Below, in pieces: positions 18,737-26,986 of a stretch of 64,000 bases of DNA. This stretch comes from an uncultured Acidobacteriia bacterium (GTDB lineage: Bacteria; Acidobacteriota; Terriglobia; Bryobacterales; Bryobacteraceae): the NCBI GenBank assembly GCA_903882645.1, contig CAIRXZ010000361.1, forward strand, positions 1 to 64,000, written 5' to 3'. Numbering within the stretch: the first letter of the stretch is position 1; each line of letters starts with the position of its first letter. A model generated the notes under the pieces. It searched no databases and was not told the origin of the DNA. It saw only the letters and a program-made list of their open reading frames with translations. Position numbers and translations under genes: made by a program.

Positions 18737-18771
18737 TTGAATTGTCCGGCGGAATCCCGTACAATTGAACC
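18737..18771 (+). promoter_or_regulatory. Promoter and overlapping operator of the toxin-antitoxin pair
   Basis: TTGAAT (18737-18742), 17 bases, TACAAT (18760-18765). The expected transcription start coincides with the A of the ATG at 18772, so the mRNA is probably leaderless. An inverted repeat AATTGT (18740-18745) / ACAATT (18761-18766) overlaps both boxes, a placement typical of autoregulation by an antitoxin. Confidence 0.6.
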
Positions 18772-19059
18772 ATGCCCCAAACGGCCAATCGCACCGCTCG
18801 TATCGAAGCTCGAATTGCGCCCGATGCGCTTCGGGTCGTCAGGCGCGCCGCCCGGATCCAGGGCCGCAGCATCAGCGATTTCCTGGTGACGGCCGCTCAG
18901 GAGGTCGCACACCGGACAATCGATGAGGCCCAAGTCGTTCGCCTGTCGGTGGAGGACCAGCGGCGCTTCGTCAAGCTAATTCTGAATCCGCCGGCTTTTG
19001 CGCCTGCCCTGAAGCGCGCGAAGAGGGCCCACGCCCGCTTGATCGCATCGCCGCAATGA
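18772..19059 (+). CDS. DUF1778 (TacA-like) antitoxin
   Basis: 95 residues. The N-terminal part TARIEARIAPDALRVVRRAA...GRSISDFLVTAA is the ribbon-helix-helix DNA-binding domain of DUF1778. The C-terminal 40 residues (LSVEDQRRFVKLILNPPAF) form the toxin-binding tail. It would neutralise the GNAT toxin encoded next, whose ATG overlaps its TGA by four bases, and repress the shared promoter. Confidence 0.9.
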   Translation: MPQTANRTARIEARIAPDALRVVRRAARIQGRSISDFLVTAAQEVAHRTIDEAQVVRLSVEDQRRFVKLILNPPAFAPALKRAKRAHARLIASPQ

Positions 19060-19547
19060 CCGGTTCATTTCTTGTCGAGCCGCTTGCGCCAGGCCTCGAT
19101 CGCACTGGGTTCACGTGTGGCGTCGATGCGCTCGACCGGTATTTTCTACGCCAGGCCGGTCAGGATGTGCGCCGCCGCGCCACGGCCTGTTTCGTGGCTC
19201 GCGAGATCGCCACTGGGAAAACTGCCGGATACTACACATTGGCCGCGGGCGGCGTCCTTCTCGCGGAGATGCCCGCCCGGTTTGCCAAGCGGCTGCCGCG
19301 CTATCCTTCCGTTCCTGTCGCGCGTCTTGGACGCCTGGCGGTGGCTCTCGCCTATCGCGGCCTTAAACTCGGAGGAGCCCTGCTGTGGGACGCGGTAGAC
19401 CGCGCCGCCCGGTCCGAGATTGCCGTTTACGCGCTGGTGGTCGATGCCAAGGATGAACAGGCGGAGAGTTTCTATCGCCATCATGGCTTCGTCGCATTTG
19501 GCGGCTCGCCGCGGAAACTCATTTTGCCCTTGTCAAGCCTGAGGTAG
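19056..19547 (+). CDS. GNAT-family (TacT-like) acetyltransferase toxin
   Basis: 163 residues with the TacT pattern: FTCGVDALDRYFLRQAGQDVRRR at the start, GYYTLAAGGV, then the acetyl-CoA block VPVARLGRLAVALAYRGLKLGGALL, and the C-terminal FYRHHGFVAFG. TacT-type toxins acetylate the amino group of aminoacyl-tRNA and stop translation. Coupled to the antitoxin by an ATGA overlap. A full domain with no disruption is visible, so it is probably functional. Confidence 0.9.
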   Translation: MTGSFLVEPLAPGLDRTGFTCGVDALDRYFLRQAGQDVRRRATACFVAREIATGKTAGYYTLAAGGVLLAEMPARFAKRLPRYPSVPVARLGRLAVALAYRGLKLGGALLWDAVDRAARSEIAVYALVVDAKDEQAESFYRHHGFVAFGGSPRKLILPLSSLR

Positions 19548-19580
19548 CGCGATTCCGCGCGGCATAGCGCCTTGGTGGGC

Positions 19581-19608
19581 GTAGGGGTCGGGCATGCCCG
19601 ACCCCTAC
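19581..19608. repeat. Perfect GTAGGGGTCGGGCA palindrome
   Basis: Fourteen bases followed directly by their exact complement, between the converging toxin and NIPSNAP genes. It provides the last codons of the NIPSNAP gene. Near-identical motifs sit near 16601, 32722 and 36590. It may act as a bidirectional hairpin terminator although no T-run follows. Confidence 0.8.
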
Positions 19609-19991
19609 CGGAGTTGTGAGAATTCGGTGGGACTCAGGTAAACCGATTCGGTCTTTTGCACGATCGGCCCGGCGGCCTCGGAATCGGCTTTCACCTTGAT
19701 CCACTCGGGGTTGTTGCGGAAGTCGACCCAGTTCTTGTCGGCGGCTTCGCGGCTGGGATGCGCCAGAATGTAGATCAGCGTGTTGCCGGACCTCTCCGGG
19801 TCTTGAGGAACCCAGTAGCCGATACTTTCCATGTTGTGCCGCTTGAAGATGGCGATGGTGTGATCGCGGAAGCGGGCCTTGAGAGCCTCCAGCTTCCCCG
19901 GGTAACAGGTGTAGGTCCGCAGCTCATAGACGCGGCTTTGCGCGCCGGCGAAACCGGCGGCGAACACCAGGAGCAACAGGAATTTACGCAT
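19605..19991 (-). CDS. Secreted NIPSNAP family protein
   Basis: 128 residues: a signal peptide (MRKFLLLLVFAAGFAGAQ) followed by the NIPSNAP dimeric alpha-beta barrel, RVYELRTYTCYPGKLEALKARF...IGYWVP and the closing half DKNWVDFRNNPEWIKVK. Such small exported NIPSNAP proteins are common in acidobacteria; activity unknown. The TAG stop lies inside the GTAGGGG palindrome. Stands alone between two repeat elements. Confidence 0.88.
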   Translation of the reverse strand: MRKFLLLLVFAAGFAGAQSRVYELRTYTCYPGKLEALKARFRDHTIAIFKRHNMESIGYWVPQDPERSGNTLIYILAHPSREAADKNWVDFRNNPEWIKVKADSEAAGPIVQKTESVYLSPTEFSQLR

Positions 19992-20017
19992 AGAGATAGT
20001 GTAGTATGCCGGGATGA

Positions 20018-20172
20018 AGCTGTCAGCGTTCAGCGGTCAGCTTTCAGCTAAAACCAAGACCGCGCGACTCTCTCGCCGGTCGTATGGAAAATGCGGCGAG
20101 GCCTTGCAGGGGCGCAGCATAACCGGCCCGCAGTTGTCTTGGCTGAAAGCTGAACGCTGAACGCTGACAGCT
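20018..20172. repeat. CAGC-rich imperfect inverted repeat, copy 3
   Basis: Left arm AGCTGTCAGCGTTCAGCGGT... and right arm ...AACGCTGACAGCT are almost exact complements over about 31 bases; an inner CCAAGAC / GTCTTGG pair extends the stem. It ends four bases before the first BlaI-type operator dyad. Confidence 0.88.
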
Positions 20173-20175
20173 TTC

Positions 20176-20218
20176 TACGATCTTTCTCGTTGACATACGA
20201 TCCACCTCGTAGTATTCT
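20176..20218 (+). promoter_or_regulatory. Promoter with two tandem BlaI-type operators
   Basis: TTGACA (20190-20195), 17 bases, TATTCT (20213-20218). Two dyads of the same form lie across it: TACGA-N6-TCGTT at 20176-20191 and TACGA-N6-TCGTA at 20196-20211, with centres 20 bases apart, about two helical turns. They resemble BlaI/MecI operators. The start codon at 20225 is seven bases after the -10, so the transcript is leaderless or nearly so. Confidence 0.7.
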
Positions 20219-20224
20219 TCTTCC

Positions 20225-20602
20225 ATGCCCCCGCTTCCCACCGGAGCCGAGCTCGAAATCCTGGCCGTGCTCTGGCGGCTCGGCCCGAGCACCGTGCGCG
20301 AGGTCTACGCGGCTCTCGACAAGAACAGCGGCTACACCACCACGCTCAAGCAGATGCAGGTGATGACCGAGAAGGGCTTGCTCACCCGCAGCGAGCGCTA
20401 CCGGTCGCATGTTTATGAGGCCGTAGCGCCCATGGAAGACACGCAGCAGCAGATCGCGGGCGACCTGCTCCGCCGCGCGTTTGGGGGGTCGGCGGCGAAC
20501 CTGGTGTTGGGCGCGCTGAAAGCCCAGCCGGCGTCGGACGAAGACTTGGCCGAGATCCGGCGCGTGTTGAAGGAGTTCGAGAAAAGGGAGAGATCCCGAT
20601 GA
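20225..20602 (+). CDS. BlaI/MecI/CopY family repressor
   Basis: 125 residues. The winged-helix region PTGAELEILAVLWRLGPSTVREVYAAL...GYTTTLKQMQVMTEKGLL is the BlaI DNA-binding domain; the C-terminal half (GDLLRRAFGGSAANLVLGAL) holds the dimerisation helix with the cleavage region. It should bind the two dyads in its own promoter and be inactivated through the M56 protein encoded next, with a four-base overlap. Confidence 0.92.
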   Translation: MPPLPTGAELEILAVLWRLGPSTVREVYAALDKNSGYTTTLKQMQVMTEKGLLTRSERYRSHVYEAVAPMEDTQQQIAGDLLRRAFGGSAANLVLGALKAQPASDEDLAEIRRVLKEFEKRERSR

Positions 20603-23352
20603 GCGCGGTCGAGCTTGTATTGAGGCAGCCATGGGTAGCGCGGGCGGGTTGGACGCTCGTTCACTTCCTGTGGCAAGGCACATTGATTGCGGTACTTCTG
20701 GCGGCCGTCCGCGGCGTGGCGGGACGGCGGCTCACGGCCCGCGCGCGGTATGCGATGGCCTGCCTCGCCCTCGGGTTGATGACGCTGGCGCCGCTGGCCA
20801 CCTTCCTGGCGGCGGGCAACCCGGACGCGCGCGCCCTGCCTGCGCCGGTCTGGCGCGTGTCCGGGGGCGCGGCCTGGGAGCGGGCCTTGCCGTGGCTGGT
20901 GGTGGTGTGGCTCTGCGGGGTGGCCGTGTTCTCCGTGCGGCTGATCGGCGGCTGGCGGCTCACCGCGCGGTTGCGGAAGGTGGCCGTGCGGCCCGCTCCA
21001 CCCGAATGGCGGCAGGCCCTCGAAGGGTTGATCCGCCGCATGCGCGTTTCCGCGCCGGTGCGCCTGCTGATTTCCTCCCGCGTGGCCGTGCCTATGGTGG
21101 TGGGATGGCTGCGGCCGGTGATCCTGATGCCCGCGGCGGCCCTGACCGGGCTGCCGCTCGAACAAGTGCAGGCGCTGCTCGCGCACGAACTGGCGCACAT
21201 CTTCCGTCACGACTACCTGGTAAACATCCTGCAAAACGTCGCCGAAGCGCTGCTGTTCTACCACCCCGCGGTGTGGTGGGTGTCCGGGCAGATCCGCACG
21301 GAACGCGAGTTGTGCTGCGACGACCTGGCGGTGGCCGCGTGCGGCGACGCGCTGACCTACGCCTACGCGCTGGCGGACCTGGATTCCGGGCGGCGGTCGC
21401 GCCTCAAAGCCGCTCTGGCGGCCGATGGCGGTTCCCTGCTGCAACGCCTTCGCAGGCTGGCCGGCGAATCGGAGGCGCTCTCGCACAATCTGCCGGGGCC
21501 CGGCACGGCGTGGGCTTTGAGTCTGCTGTGGCTGGCGGGCATCGGCGCGGCTGCGATTCACGGGGCCCAGACCCCCGTGGCGCATGTCTTCCACGCCACG
21601 CCCCAGCCCTCCGCCGCGGCAAGCGTTGCCCCGACGCCGGTGTCGCCGCCGAGGAAAGTCCGCGCGCCCGCTTCGCCCGTCGTTTCCGCGCTGCTGTTCG
21701 ATCCGTTCTTCGCGCCGCCCCAGGCGGCGGTCGCGGGCGCTTCCGGAGCCGAGAAACTCAAGAACGCCCGCGTGGAGGGGACGGTGTCCAGCCTGACCGG
21801 CGAACCGTTGAAGAAAGCCACGGTGCGCCTGACGACGAATAGCGCGCCGGCGAACCAGGGGCCGGCGTCGTACGCGGAAACCACCGACGATGCCGGCAAG
21901 TTCGCAATCGAGGATGTCCAGCCCGGCAGCTACACGCTCTCCGCAACGAAGACAGGCTTCCTTCCGGCCCGGTACGGCGCTCGTACGCCCACAGCGCCTG
22001 GCGCGACCCTTACGGTGGCCGAGGGTGCGGCGCTCAAGGACCTGGACATCAAACTGACGCCGCAAGGCATCCTAGCGGGCCGCCTCACGGACTATGACGG
22101 CGAGCCGGTTCCGCATGGGTGGGTGAAGCTGTTCAGCACTGTGTACGTAAATGGCCGGCGGCAGTACAACCACATGACCTACCGGACCAACTCCCTGGGC
22201 GAGTTCAGCTTGGGCAACGTCTCGCCGGGGCGCTATTACCTGAGCGGGGAGGTGCTGGAGCAATCCCCGGACGTGGAACCCGGCATGGGCGACGTGGCGA
22301 CGTACTATCCCAACGCGCTCGAGCCGGCCGCCGCCACCCTGATCGAGGTAACCGCCGCCGCCCGCCTGGAAGGAATCAACCTACGGCTTCGCCGCGAACG
22401 CGTCTATTCGGTCACCGGCAGGGTGATGTTGAACGGCGCGCCGGTGAAGGCCCAGGTGAGCTTTTCGGTGATACCGCCGATGGGCCGACCATCCTGGCCG
22501 TCGCAAACGCTGGACGACGGCTCGTTCCGGATGCACGACCAGCTTCCGGGCGTCTACACGCTGCTGTGCTACGGCGGGGCGCCGGCCCTGCGCACGGTGA
22601 GCGGGAGGCTGCAATTCACGATCAAGGACTCGAACCTCAATGGGCTGCCGTTCGCGCTCGACCAAGGGGTGGAGGTGAACGGGGTCCTCAAAGTGGATGG
22701 GGCGGATTGGCAGAGCCAGTTCACCCAGCCCGGCAGCCCTTCGGGCGCGCCCTCGCCCGTATCGCGGCCATACGTGCGGCTGATCCCCGACGAAGAAGTG
22801 GGCGTATCGCGCGTGGCGACGGCCAACGACGACGGGACGTTTCAGATGCAGCCGATCGGGACAGGCAGGTATCGGCTTGGCGTAATGCCCCTGCCGAAGG
22901 GAGCATACGTGAAATCGGCGCACTACGGCCAGGAGGATGTCACCCGCGCACCGCTCGAGATCGGAGGGCGGGCCGCCCCTCTGGAGATCGACATATCCTT
23001 GAAAGCGGCCACCATCACGGGCGCCTTGAGCGGCGACAATAGCGAGCCGCTATCCGGAGTTCAAGTGACGGCATGGCCGAAGGTCCCAAACCTGGGGGAC
23101 TCGGCGCTCGGGGTGAAATCCGCCTCCACGGACCAGAGGGGCGCGTTCAGCATTGCGGGATTGCCGCCCGGCGAGTATTACGTCGCCGCATGGGAAGAAA
23201 TCGATTCCGGCCTGCGGACGTACCCGGATTTCCTGGCGAAGTTCACGGACCGGGCAGCGGCCGTGAAGTTGGATGAAGGCTCGCAAGCGAGCGTGGCTGT
23301 CAAGCTGATCCCGAGGGATGCGGTCGCCGCCGAGGCGGCCAAGCTGCCGTAG
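20599..23352 (+). CDS. M56/BlaR1-type membrane metallopeptidase fused to carboxypeptidase-regulatory repeats
   Basis: 917 residues. The first 330 hold four or more helices and the peptidase motif HELAHIFRHD (His196-Glu-x-x-His200), with the third ligand region TERELCCDD. After about residue 389 no penicillin-binding sensor is seen; instead there are several beta-sandwich repeats of carboxypeptidase-regulatory type (RVEGTVSSLTGEPLKKATVRL, GILAGRLTDYDGEPVPHG, GALSGDNSEPLSGVQV). Known M56 proteins sense a signal outside and trigger BlaI cleavage; here the repeats are the likely extracellular sensor. Ends ten bases before a gene with related repeats. Confidence 0.88.
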   Translation: MSAVELVLRQPWVARAGWTLVHFLWQGTLIAVLLAAVRGVAGRRLTARARYAMACLALGLMTLAPLATFLAAGNPDARALPAPVWRVSGGAAWERALPWLVVVWLCGVAVFSVRLIGGWRLTARLRKVAVRPAPPEWRQALEGLIRRMRVSAPVRLLISSRVAVPMVVGWLRPVILMPAAALTGLPLEQVQALLAHELAHIFRHDYLVNILQNVAEALLFYHPAVWWVSGQIRTERELCCDDLAVAACGDALTYAYALADLDSGRRSRLKAALAADGGSLLQRLRRLAGESEALSHNLPGPGTAWALSLLWLAGIGAAAIHGAQTPVAHVFHATPQPSAAASVAPTPVSPPRKVRAPASPVVSALLFDPFFAPPQAAVAGASGAEKLKNARVEGTVSSLTGEPLKKATVRLTTNSAPANQGPASYAETTDDAGKFAIEDVQPGSYTLSATKTGFLPARYGARTPTAPGATLTVAEGAALKDLDIKLTPQGILAGRLTDYDGEPVPHGWVKLFSTVYVNGRRQYNHMTYRTNSLGEFSLGNVSPGRYYLSGEVLEQSPDVEPGMGDVATYYPNALEPAAATLIEVTAAARLEGINLRLRRERVYSVTGRVMLNGAPVKAQVSFSVIPPMGRPSWPSQTLDDGSFRMHDQLPGVYTLLCYGGAPALRTVSGRLQFTIKDSNLNGLPFALDQGVEVNGVLKVDGADWQSQFTQPGSPSGAPSPVSRPYVRLIPDEEVGVSRVATANDDGTFQMQPIGTGRYRLGVMPLPKGAYVKSAHYGQEDVTRAPLEIGGRAAPLEIDISLKAATITGALSGDNSEPLSGVQVTAWPKVPNLGDSALGVKSASTDQRGAFSIAGLPPGEYYVAAWEEIDSGLRTYPDFLAKFTDRAAAVKLDEGSQASVAVKLIPRDAVAAEAAKLP

Positions 23353-23361
23353 GGAGGAATC

Positions 23362-25056
23362 GTGCGCAGACTGTCTATAGCGTTGCTGATCGGCGCCGCC
23401 GCCTTCGCGCAGCCCGCCGAGGCTCCCAGGAAGCCCCACGTAGCCGGGCGAGTCGTCAAGCAGAATGGCGAACCCCTGCGCCACGCGACGGTCACGTTGC
23501 TCGGCAGGGAACGGTACACCGGCACTGCCGACGCGAACGGCGCGTTTGCCTTCGATGGCATCGCGCCCGGCAGGTATGCGCTGATCGCCCAGCGCGTCGG
23601 CTACGCATCGCAGAAATACGGCGCGGCCGCGCCGCTGGACCGCAGTTGCCACGGACTCGACGATTTCAACCTCCAGGAGGACCGCGCGGACTGGGGCTTC
23701 GACATTGTCGGCAACTTCCGGCAATGCATCGAGCGCGCTCCGGGCACGATGCTGGCTCTGACGGCGGACCTGGAGATGAAGGACCTCGTGATTCGAATCG
23801 CGCAACTGGGAGTGATCGGCGGCAAGGTCACGAACCAGGATTCCGAGCCTGCGTCAGGGCAAGTCATGGCCACGGTCCGTGAACCAGGGGCAAAAAGCGC
23901 TCGAATCGTGTCCACGTCCACCATCGGCCCCGACGGCGAGTACACCGTCGGCGACCTGCTGCCGGGCCGCTATTATCTTTTCACCAGAGGCGCCAACCCG
24001 CTGACTGGAACTCAAGACCGCCTAAGCAAACCGCCCCTGGAGGCCGAAGTCCCGACGTACTACCCGAGCGCGCTCGATGAATCCGAGGCCGTGCCCGTGG
24101 ATGTGAAGGCCGGGGAGGTATTGCGGGGAGTGAACATCCTCGTGCGGCGGGGGCGCGTCTTCTCGATCCGCGGCACGGCCGCCATGCCGGCGGGCGGCGG
24201 TCTGGCGGGGACCATGCTCGCGACACTCGCGCCGAAAGAAGGAGCAACCGGTTCCTCGTATGTTGCGATGGCTATCGTCGGGGCCGATGGGACGTATGCA
24301 TTCCGCAATGTGGCCTCCGGCGCGTACGTCATTTCCTGCCGGACGCAGGCTCTGTTCGGGCGCCGGGAGGTGGTTGTCTCGGCAGCCGACGTGGAGGGCG
24401 CAAATCTAACCATGGTCCCTGGCATTGCCATGGCGGGCGCTGTGAAGGTGGAAGGCGTCACTCCGGGGACTTGGCCCACCGTGACGCTCGCCGCGGTGGA
24501 CGGAAGCTCCGCGGCCAGCTCGGCGAGGTTCGATGCCAACGGGGCGTTCACATTCCCATCGAGCGTAGCGCCGATGGCCTACATGGTTCGCCTCACGGCG
24601 CTGCTGCCGGGCACGTACGTGAAGTCCATTCGCTACGGCAACCAGGATGCGCTCCGCGGGCCGCTGGATCTCACCGGCGGCGCTTCGGGCAGCCTCGATA
24701 TCGTGCTTTCCTCGAAAGCCGCCGCCCTTACGGGCAAGGTGACTGACGCCAGGGGCGATGCCGCGCTGGGTGTACTGGTCACCGCCTGGCCACGGAAGGC
24801 GGAAGTGACCGGCGGGGTCCACTCCGCCAGCACGGATCAAAACGGCCGCTACGAGATCGCGGACTTGGGGCCGGGCGATTACTTTGCCGCTGCGTGGGAA
24901 GACATCGATCCCGGATTGGCCGAGGCCCCCGAGTTCCTGGCGCGCTTTCAAAACCAGGCCGCTGCCGCGCACCTGGAAGAAGGCGCCCGCGCCAGCGCGG
25001 ATGTGAAACTGGTCCCTCGCGAGCGGACTGACGCAGAAGCGGCCAAGCTCCCGTAA
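23362..25056 (+). CDS. Secreted carboxypeptidase-regulatory-like repeat protein
   Basis: 564 residues from a GTG with GGGAGGA just upstream. Signal peptide RRLSIALLIGAAAFAQP. At least four beta-sandwich repeats follow: HVAGRVVKQNGEPLRHATVTLLG, GGKVTNQDSEPASGQV, FSIRGTAAMPAG, LTGKVTDARGDAALGVLVTAWP. Its last 100 residues align with the end of the preceding M56 protein down to the closing AAKLP, so it probably arose by partial tandem duplication. It may bind the same ligand as the M56 sensor region. No enzyme domain is seen. Confidence 0.8.
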   Translation: MRRLSIALLIGAAAFAQPAEAPRKPHVAGRVVKQNGEPLRHATVTLLGRERYTGTADANGAFAFDGIAPGRYALIAQRVGYASQKYGAAAPLDRSCHGLDDFNLQEDRADWGFDIVGNFRQCIERAPGTMLALTADLEMKDLVIRIAQLGVIGGKVTNQDSEPASGQVMATVREPGAKSARIVSTSTIGPDGEYTVGDLLPGRYYLFTRGANPLTGTQDRLSKPPLEAEVPTYYPSALDESEAVPVDVKAGEVLRGVNILVRRGRVFSIRGTAAMPAGGGLAGTMLATLAPKEGATGSSYVAMAIVGADGTYAFRNVASGAYVISCRTQALFGRREVVVSAADVEGANLTMVPGIAMAGAVKVEGVTPGTWPTVTLAAVDGSSAASSARFDANGAFTFPSSVAPMAYMVRLTALLPGTYVKSIRYGNQDALRGPLDLTGGASGSLDIVLSSKAAALTGKVTDARGDAALGVLVTAWPRKAEVTGGVHSASTDQNGRYEIADLGPGDYFAAAWEDIDPGLAEAPEFLARFQNQAAAAHLEEGARASADVKLVPRERTDAEAAKLP

Positions 25057-25137
25057 GTGGGGCGGACCTCCCGGTCTGCCTTCTTATAATGGCCAGGGAC
25101 AAACAGATCTCTCCACGCGGCGCAAGAATGGCGCATT

Positions 25138-25157
25138 GGGACAGATTAGTCTGTCCC
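25138..25157. terminator. Hairpin between converging genes
   Basis: GGGACAGA-TTAG-TCTGTCCC, an eight-base perfect stem with a four-base loop, 81 bases after the plus-strand gene and five before the minus-strand stop. There is no T-run on either side, so its action as a terminator is uncertain. Confidence 0.5.
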
Positions 25158-25162
25158 GGGCC

Positions 25163-25702
25163 CTACTTCGTATGCCCGATTTCGTAGACGTAGATCTTGT
25201 GTTCGGTGGAGCCCGTCTTGACGACTTTCAGACGGGTGGGATTCCAGCCCCGGATCGGATAATCGGTCGAGACGACGCGCGCTCCGGGGCGGAGGTACTT
25301 CTCGAGGTTGGGTTTGAGCCGCTCGTTGGAGCTGGTGAGCAGGTACATGGTGACCACGGTGGCCGGGCTGAGGTCCACGTGCAGGGCGCTGGCCTGGATG
25401 ATCTTGACGCGGTCCTGGAGGCCCAATTCCCGAATCCGCCGCTCGGCGGCGCGGCAGAGTTCGGGCATCATCTCGATGCCGACGCCGCGCGCGCCGAAGC
25501 TGCGCGCCGCTGTAATCACCACGCGGCCGTCGCCGCTGCCCAGGTCGTAAACCACGTCGCCGGGCTTGACGGCCCCGTATTCCAGTATGGTTTCCACCAG
25601 GGTCTGCGGCGTGGGGATGTACGGCGCGAGGTTCTCAAATTGCTGGGCCGGGCAAGGAAGACCGGCCGCTACGGCAAGCAACGCGGTGGCGAGAACTCGC
25701 AT
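25163..25702 (-). CDS. Class I SAM methyltransferase-like protein with signal peptide
   Basis: 179 residues. The first 20 (MRVLATALLAVAAGLPCPAQ) look like a cleavable signal peptide. A Rossmann methyltransferase follows: YIPTPQTLVETILEYG, motif I VYDLGSGDGRVVI, the acidic end of strand 2 (GVGIEMMP) and KIIQASALHVDL. It resembles small acidobacterial methyltransferases that contain PTP at the start of the domain. An export signal on a SAM enzyme is odd, because SAM is cytoplasmic. Only two bases separate its start from the upstream gene's stop. Confidence 0.82.
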   Translation of the reverse strand: MRVLATALLAVAAGLPCPAQQFENLAPYIPTPQTLVETILEYGAVKPGDVVYDLGSGDGRVVITAARSFGARGVGIEMMPELCRAAERRIRELGLQDRVKIIQASALHVDLSPATVVTMYLLTSSNERLKPNLEKYLRPGARVVSTDYPIRGWNPTRLKVVKTGSTEHKIYVYEIGHTK

Positions 25703-25704
25703 AA

Positions 25705-26916
25705 TTACCGCGACGGCGCGCCCGCCGTCCTCCCAAACTTCGATTTTACGATACGGCCCATGATTTCGCTCAAGGAGAAAAACATGTCCCGCGGCCGGCT
25801 GATGGTGTACTGGGCGCCCTTGAGGGCGTGGACGGCGCCGCCGATGGCGTCCCGCCCCAGGTTGTTCTGCGGGTTCAGGTTGTAGCTCATGTAGAACACC
25901 GGGAATTTGACCTCGCCCAGGTCCTTTAGTGCGTCCGGCGGAACCGATTCGTCCCCTGCCGCTTTCGGCCCTGCAATAATGACGGCGTCCGGCTGGTCCG
26001 GGTTGCCGCCGATTTCCCGCGACAGAAAGCCCGACAGGAATTCCGCGTCGGCGTGCTTCCTGGCCAGCTTCTTCAGGTCTATCGTACCCAGATTGAGGGA
26101 CTTAAGCGCCGCGCCCAACGCCGGAAAGTCGATTCCGGAAGCCTGCTCCTGGCGGTAGATCACACGCTGTTCTTGCATGTTGAAGGCGACTACGGAGAAT
26201 TTCCCGATGCGGGGATCGCGCGCGAGGCCCCTGAGAATGGCGACCAACGCGCTCGTATCGGACGGCTGAAGCGCGGCCGAGGACTCGTCCTGCGGGGCGA
26301 AATTGACGATCGCCTTCACGCTGAGCGCCGGATCGCGCTCCCGGCGCTGGACGGGGGGTTCCTCCCGGAAGGGCTCCGTGTCGGCCGCCAGCACGGCGCC
26401 CGCGGCGATGTTGAGCGGCATCTGCCGGTCTCTCGGCGGCAGAATCGCCTCGACATCCCAATTCGAGGAGCACACCCGCCTGGCGCGATCGCGCATCAGC
26501 CAGGACACGTGGTACTTCCCTTCCCCGACGTCGAACGCGCCCCGGAGATTCGCGTCGCCCTTGGCATCCCCATCGATCTCCGGGACCGGCACGTGCTGGG
26601 AGAAGTAGACCGGCGCCTGGGGACGGGCCGCCGGGACCACCCGAAAAACCATGGTGAGCTGGTTAAGACCGCCCGCGAGTTCCTTCAGCGGGACAGTCAC
26701 CTCGTAACCCGAGTGGTACTTGAGGTCGAAACCGAGCGAGGGCTTGGTGGAATTGACCGTGCAAGGGAGGTCCTTGCGCGTCTCGTCGTGTTCCAGGACG
26801 GCTGCATCGGAGAACAGCGGCCGCGCCGCGCCTCCCGAGACCGGCATGAGTTCCTGGGCGTGAAGCGCCGCCGCGGTAGCCGCCAATGCGCCTAAAACGA
26901 ATCGCGTCTTCCTCAC
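25705..26916 (-). CDS. Secreted acidobacterial protein, possible vWA-like fold
   Basis: 403 residues from the GTG at 26916. A signal peptide (RKTRFVLGALAATAAALHAQ) is followed by a beta-rich N-terminal half and a C-terminal half alternating strands and helices (FSVVAFNMQEQRVIYR, DAVIIAGPKAAG, KFPVFYMSYN) that could be a von Willebrand A-like fold without a clear MIDAS. The function is not recognised. It sits two bases before the methyltransferase-like gene, so the two exported proteins probably work together. A good promoter lies just upstream. Confidence 0.7.
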   Translation of the reverse strand: MRKTRFVLGALAATAAALHAQELMPVSGGAARPLFSDAAVLEHDETRKDLPCTVNSTKPSLGFDLKYHSGYEVTVPLKELAGGLNQLTMVFRVVPAARPQAPVYFSQHVPVPEIDGDAKGDANLRGAFDVGEGKYHVSWLMRDRARRVCSSNWDVEAILPPRDRQMPLNIAAGAVLAADTEPFREEPPVQRRERDPALSVKAIVNFAPQDESSAALQPSDTSALVAILRGLARDPRIGKFSVVAFNMQEQRVIYRQEQASGIDFPALGAALKSLNLGTIDLKKLARKHADAEFLSGFLSREIGGNPDQPDAVIIAGPKAAGDESVPPDALKDLGEVKFPVFYMSYNLNPQNNLGRDAIGGAVHALKGAQYTISRPRDMFFSLSEIMGRIVKSKFGRTAGAPSR

Positions 26917-26938
26917 CAGGCCACACTCAACGCTGTTC

Positions 26939-26967
26939 GTATTATGCCTCAGATGGCGGCTGGTAAA
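26939..26967 (-). promoter_or_regulatory. Sigma-70-type promoter
   Basis: On the minus strand TTTACC (26967-26962), exactly 17 bases, TAATAC (26944-26939). It points to the secreted-protein/methyltransferase operon that starts at 26916, giving a leader of about 16 bases. The same gap feeds the divergent oxidoreductase gene. Confidence 0.6.
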
Positions 26968-26986
26968 ATGGGAGCGGAGGGGGGAG

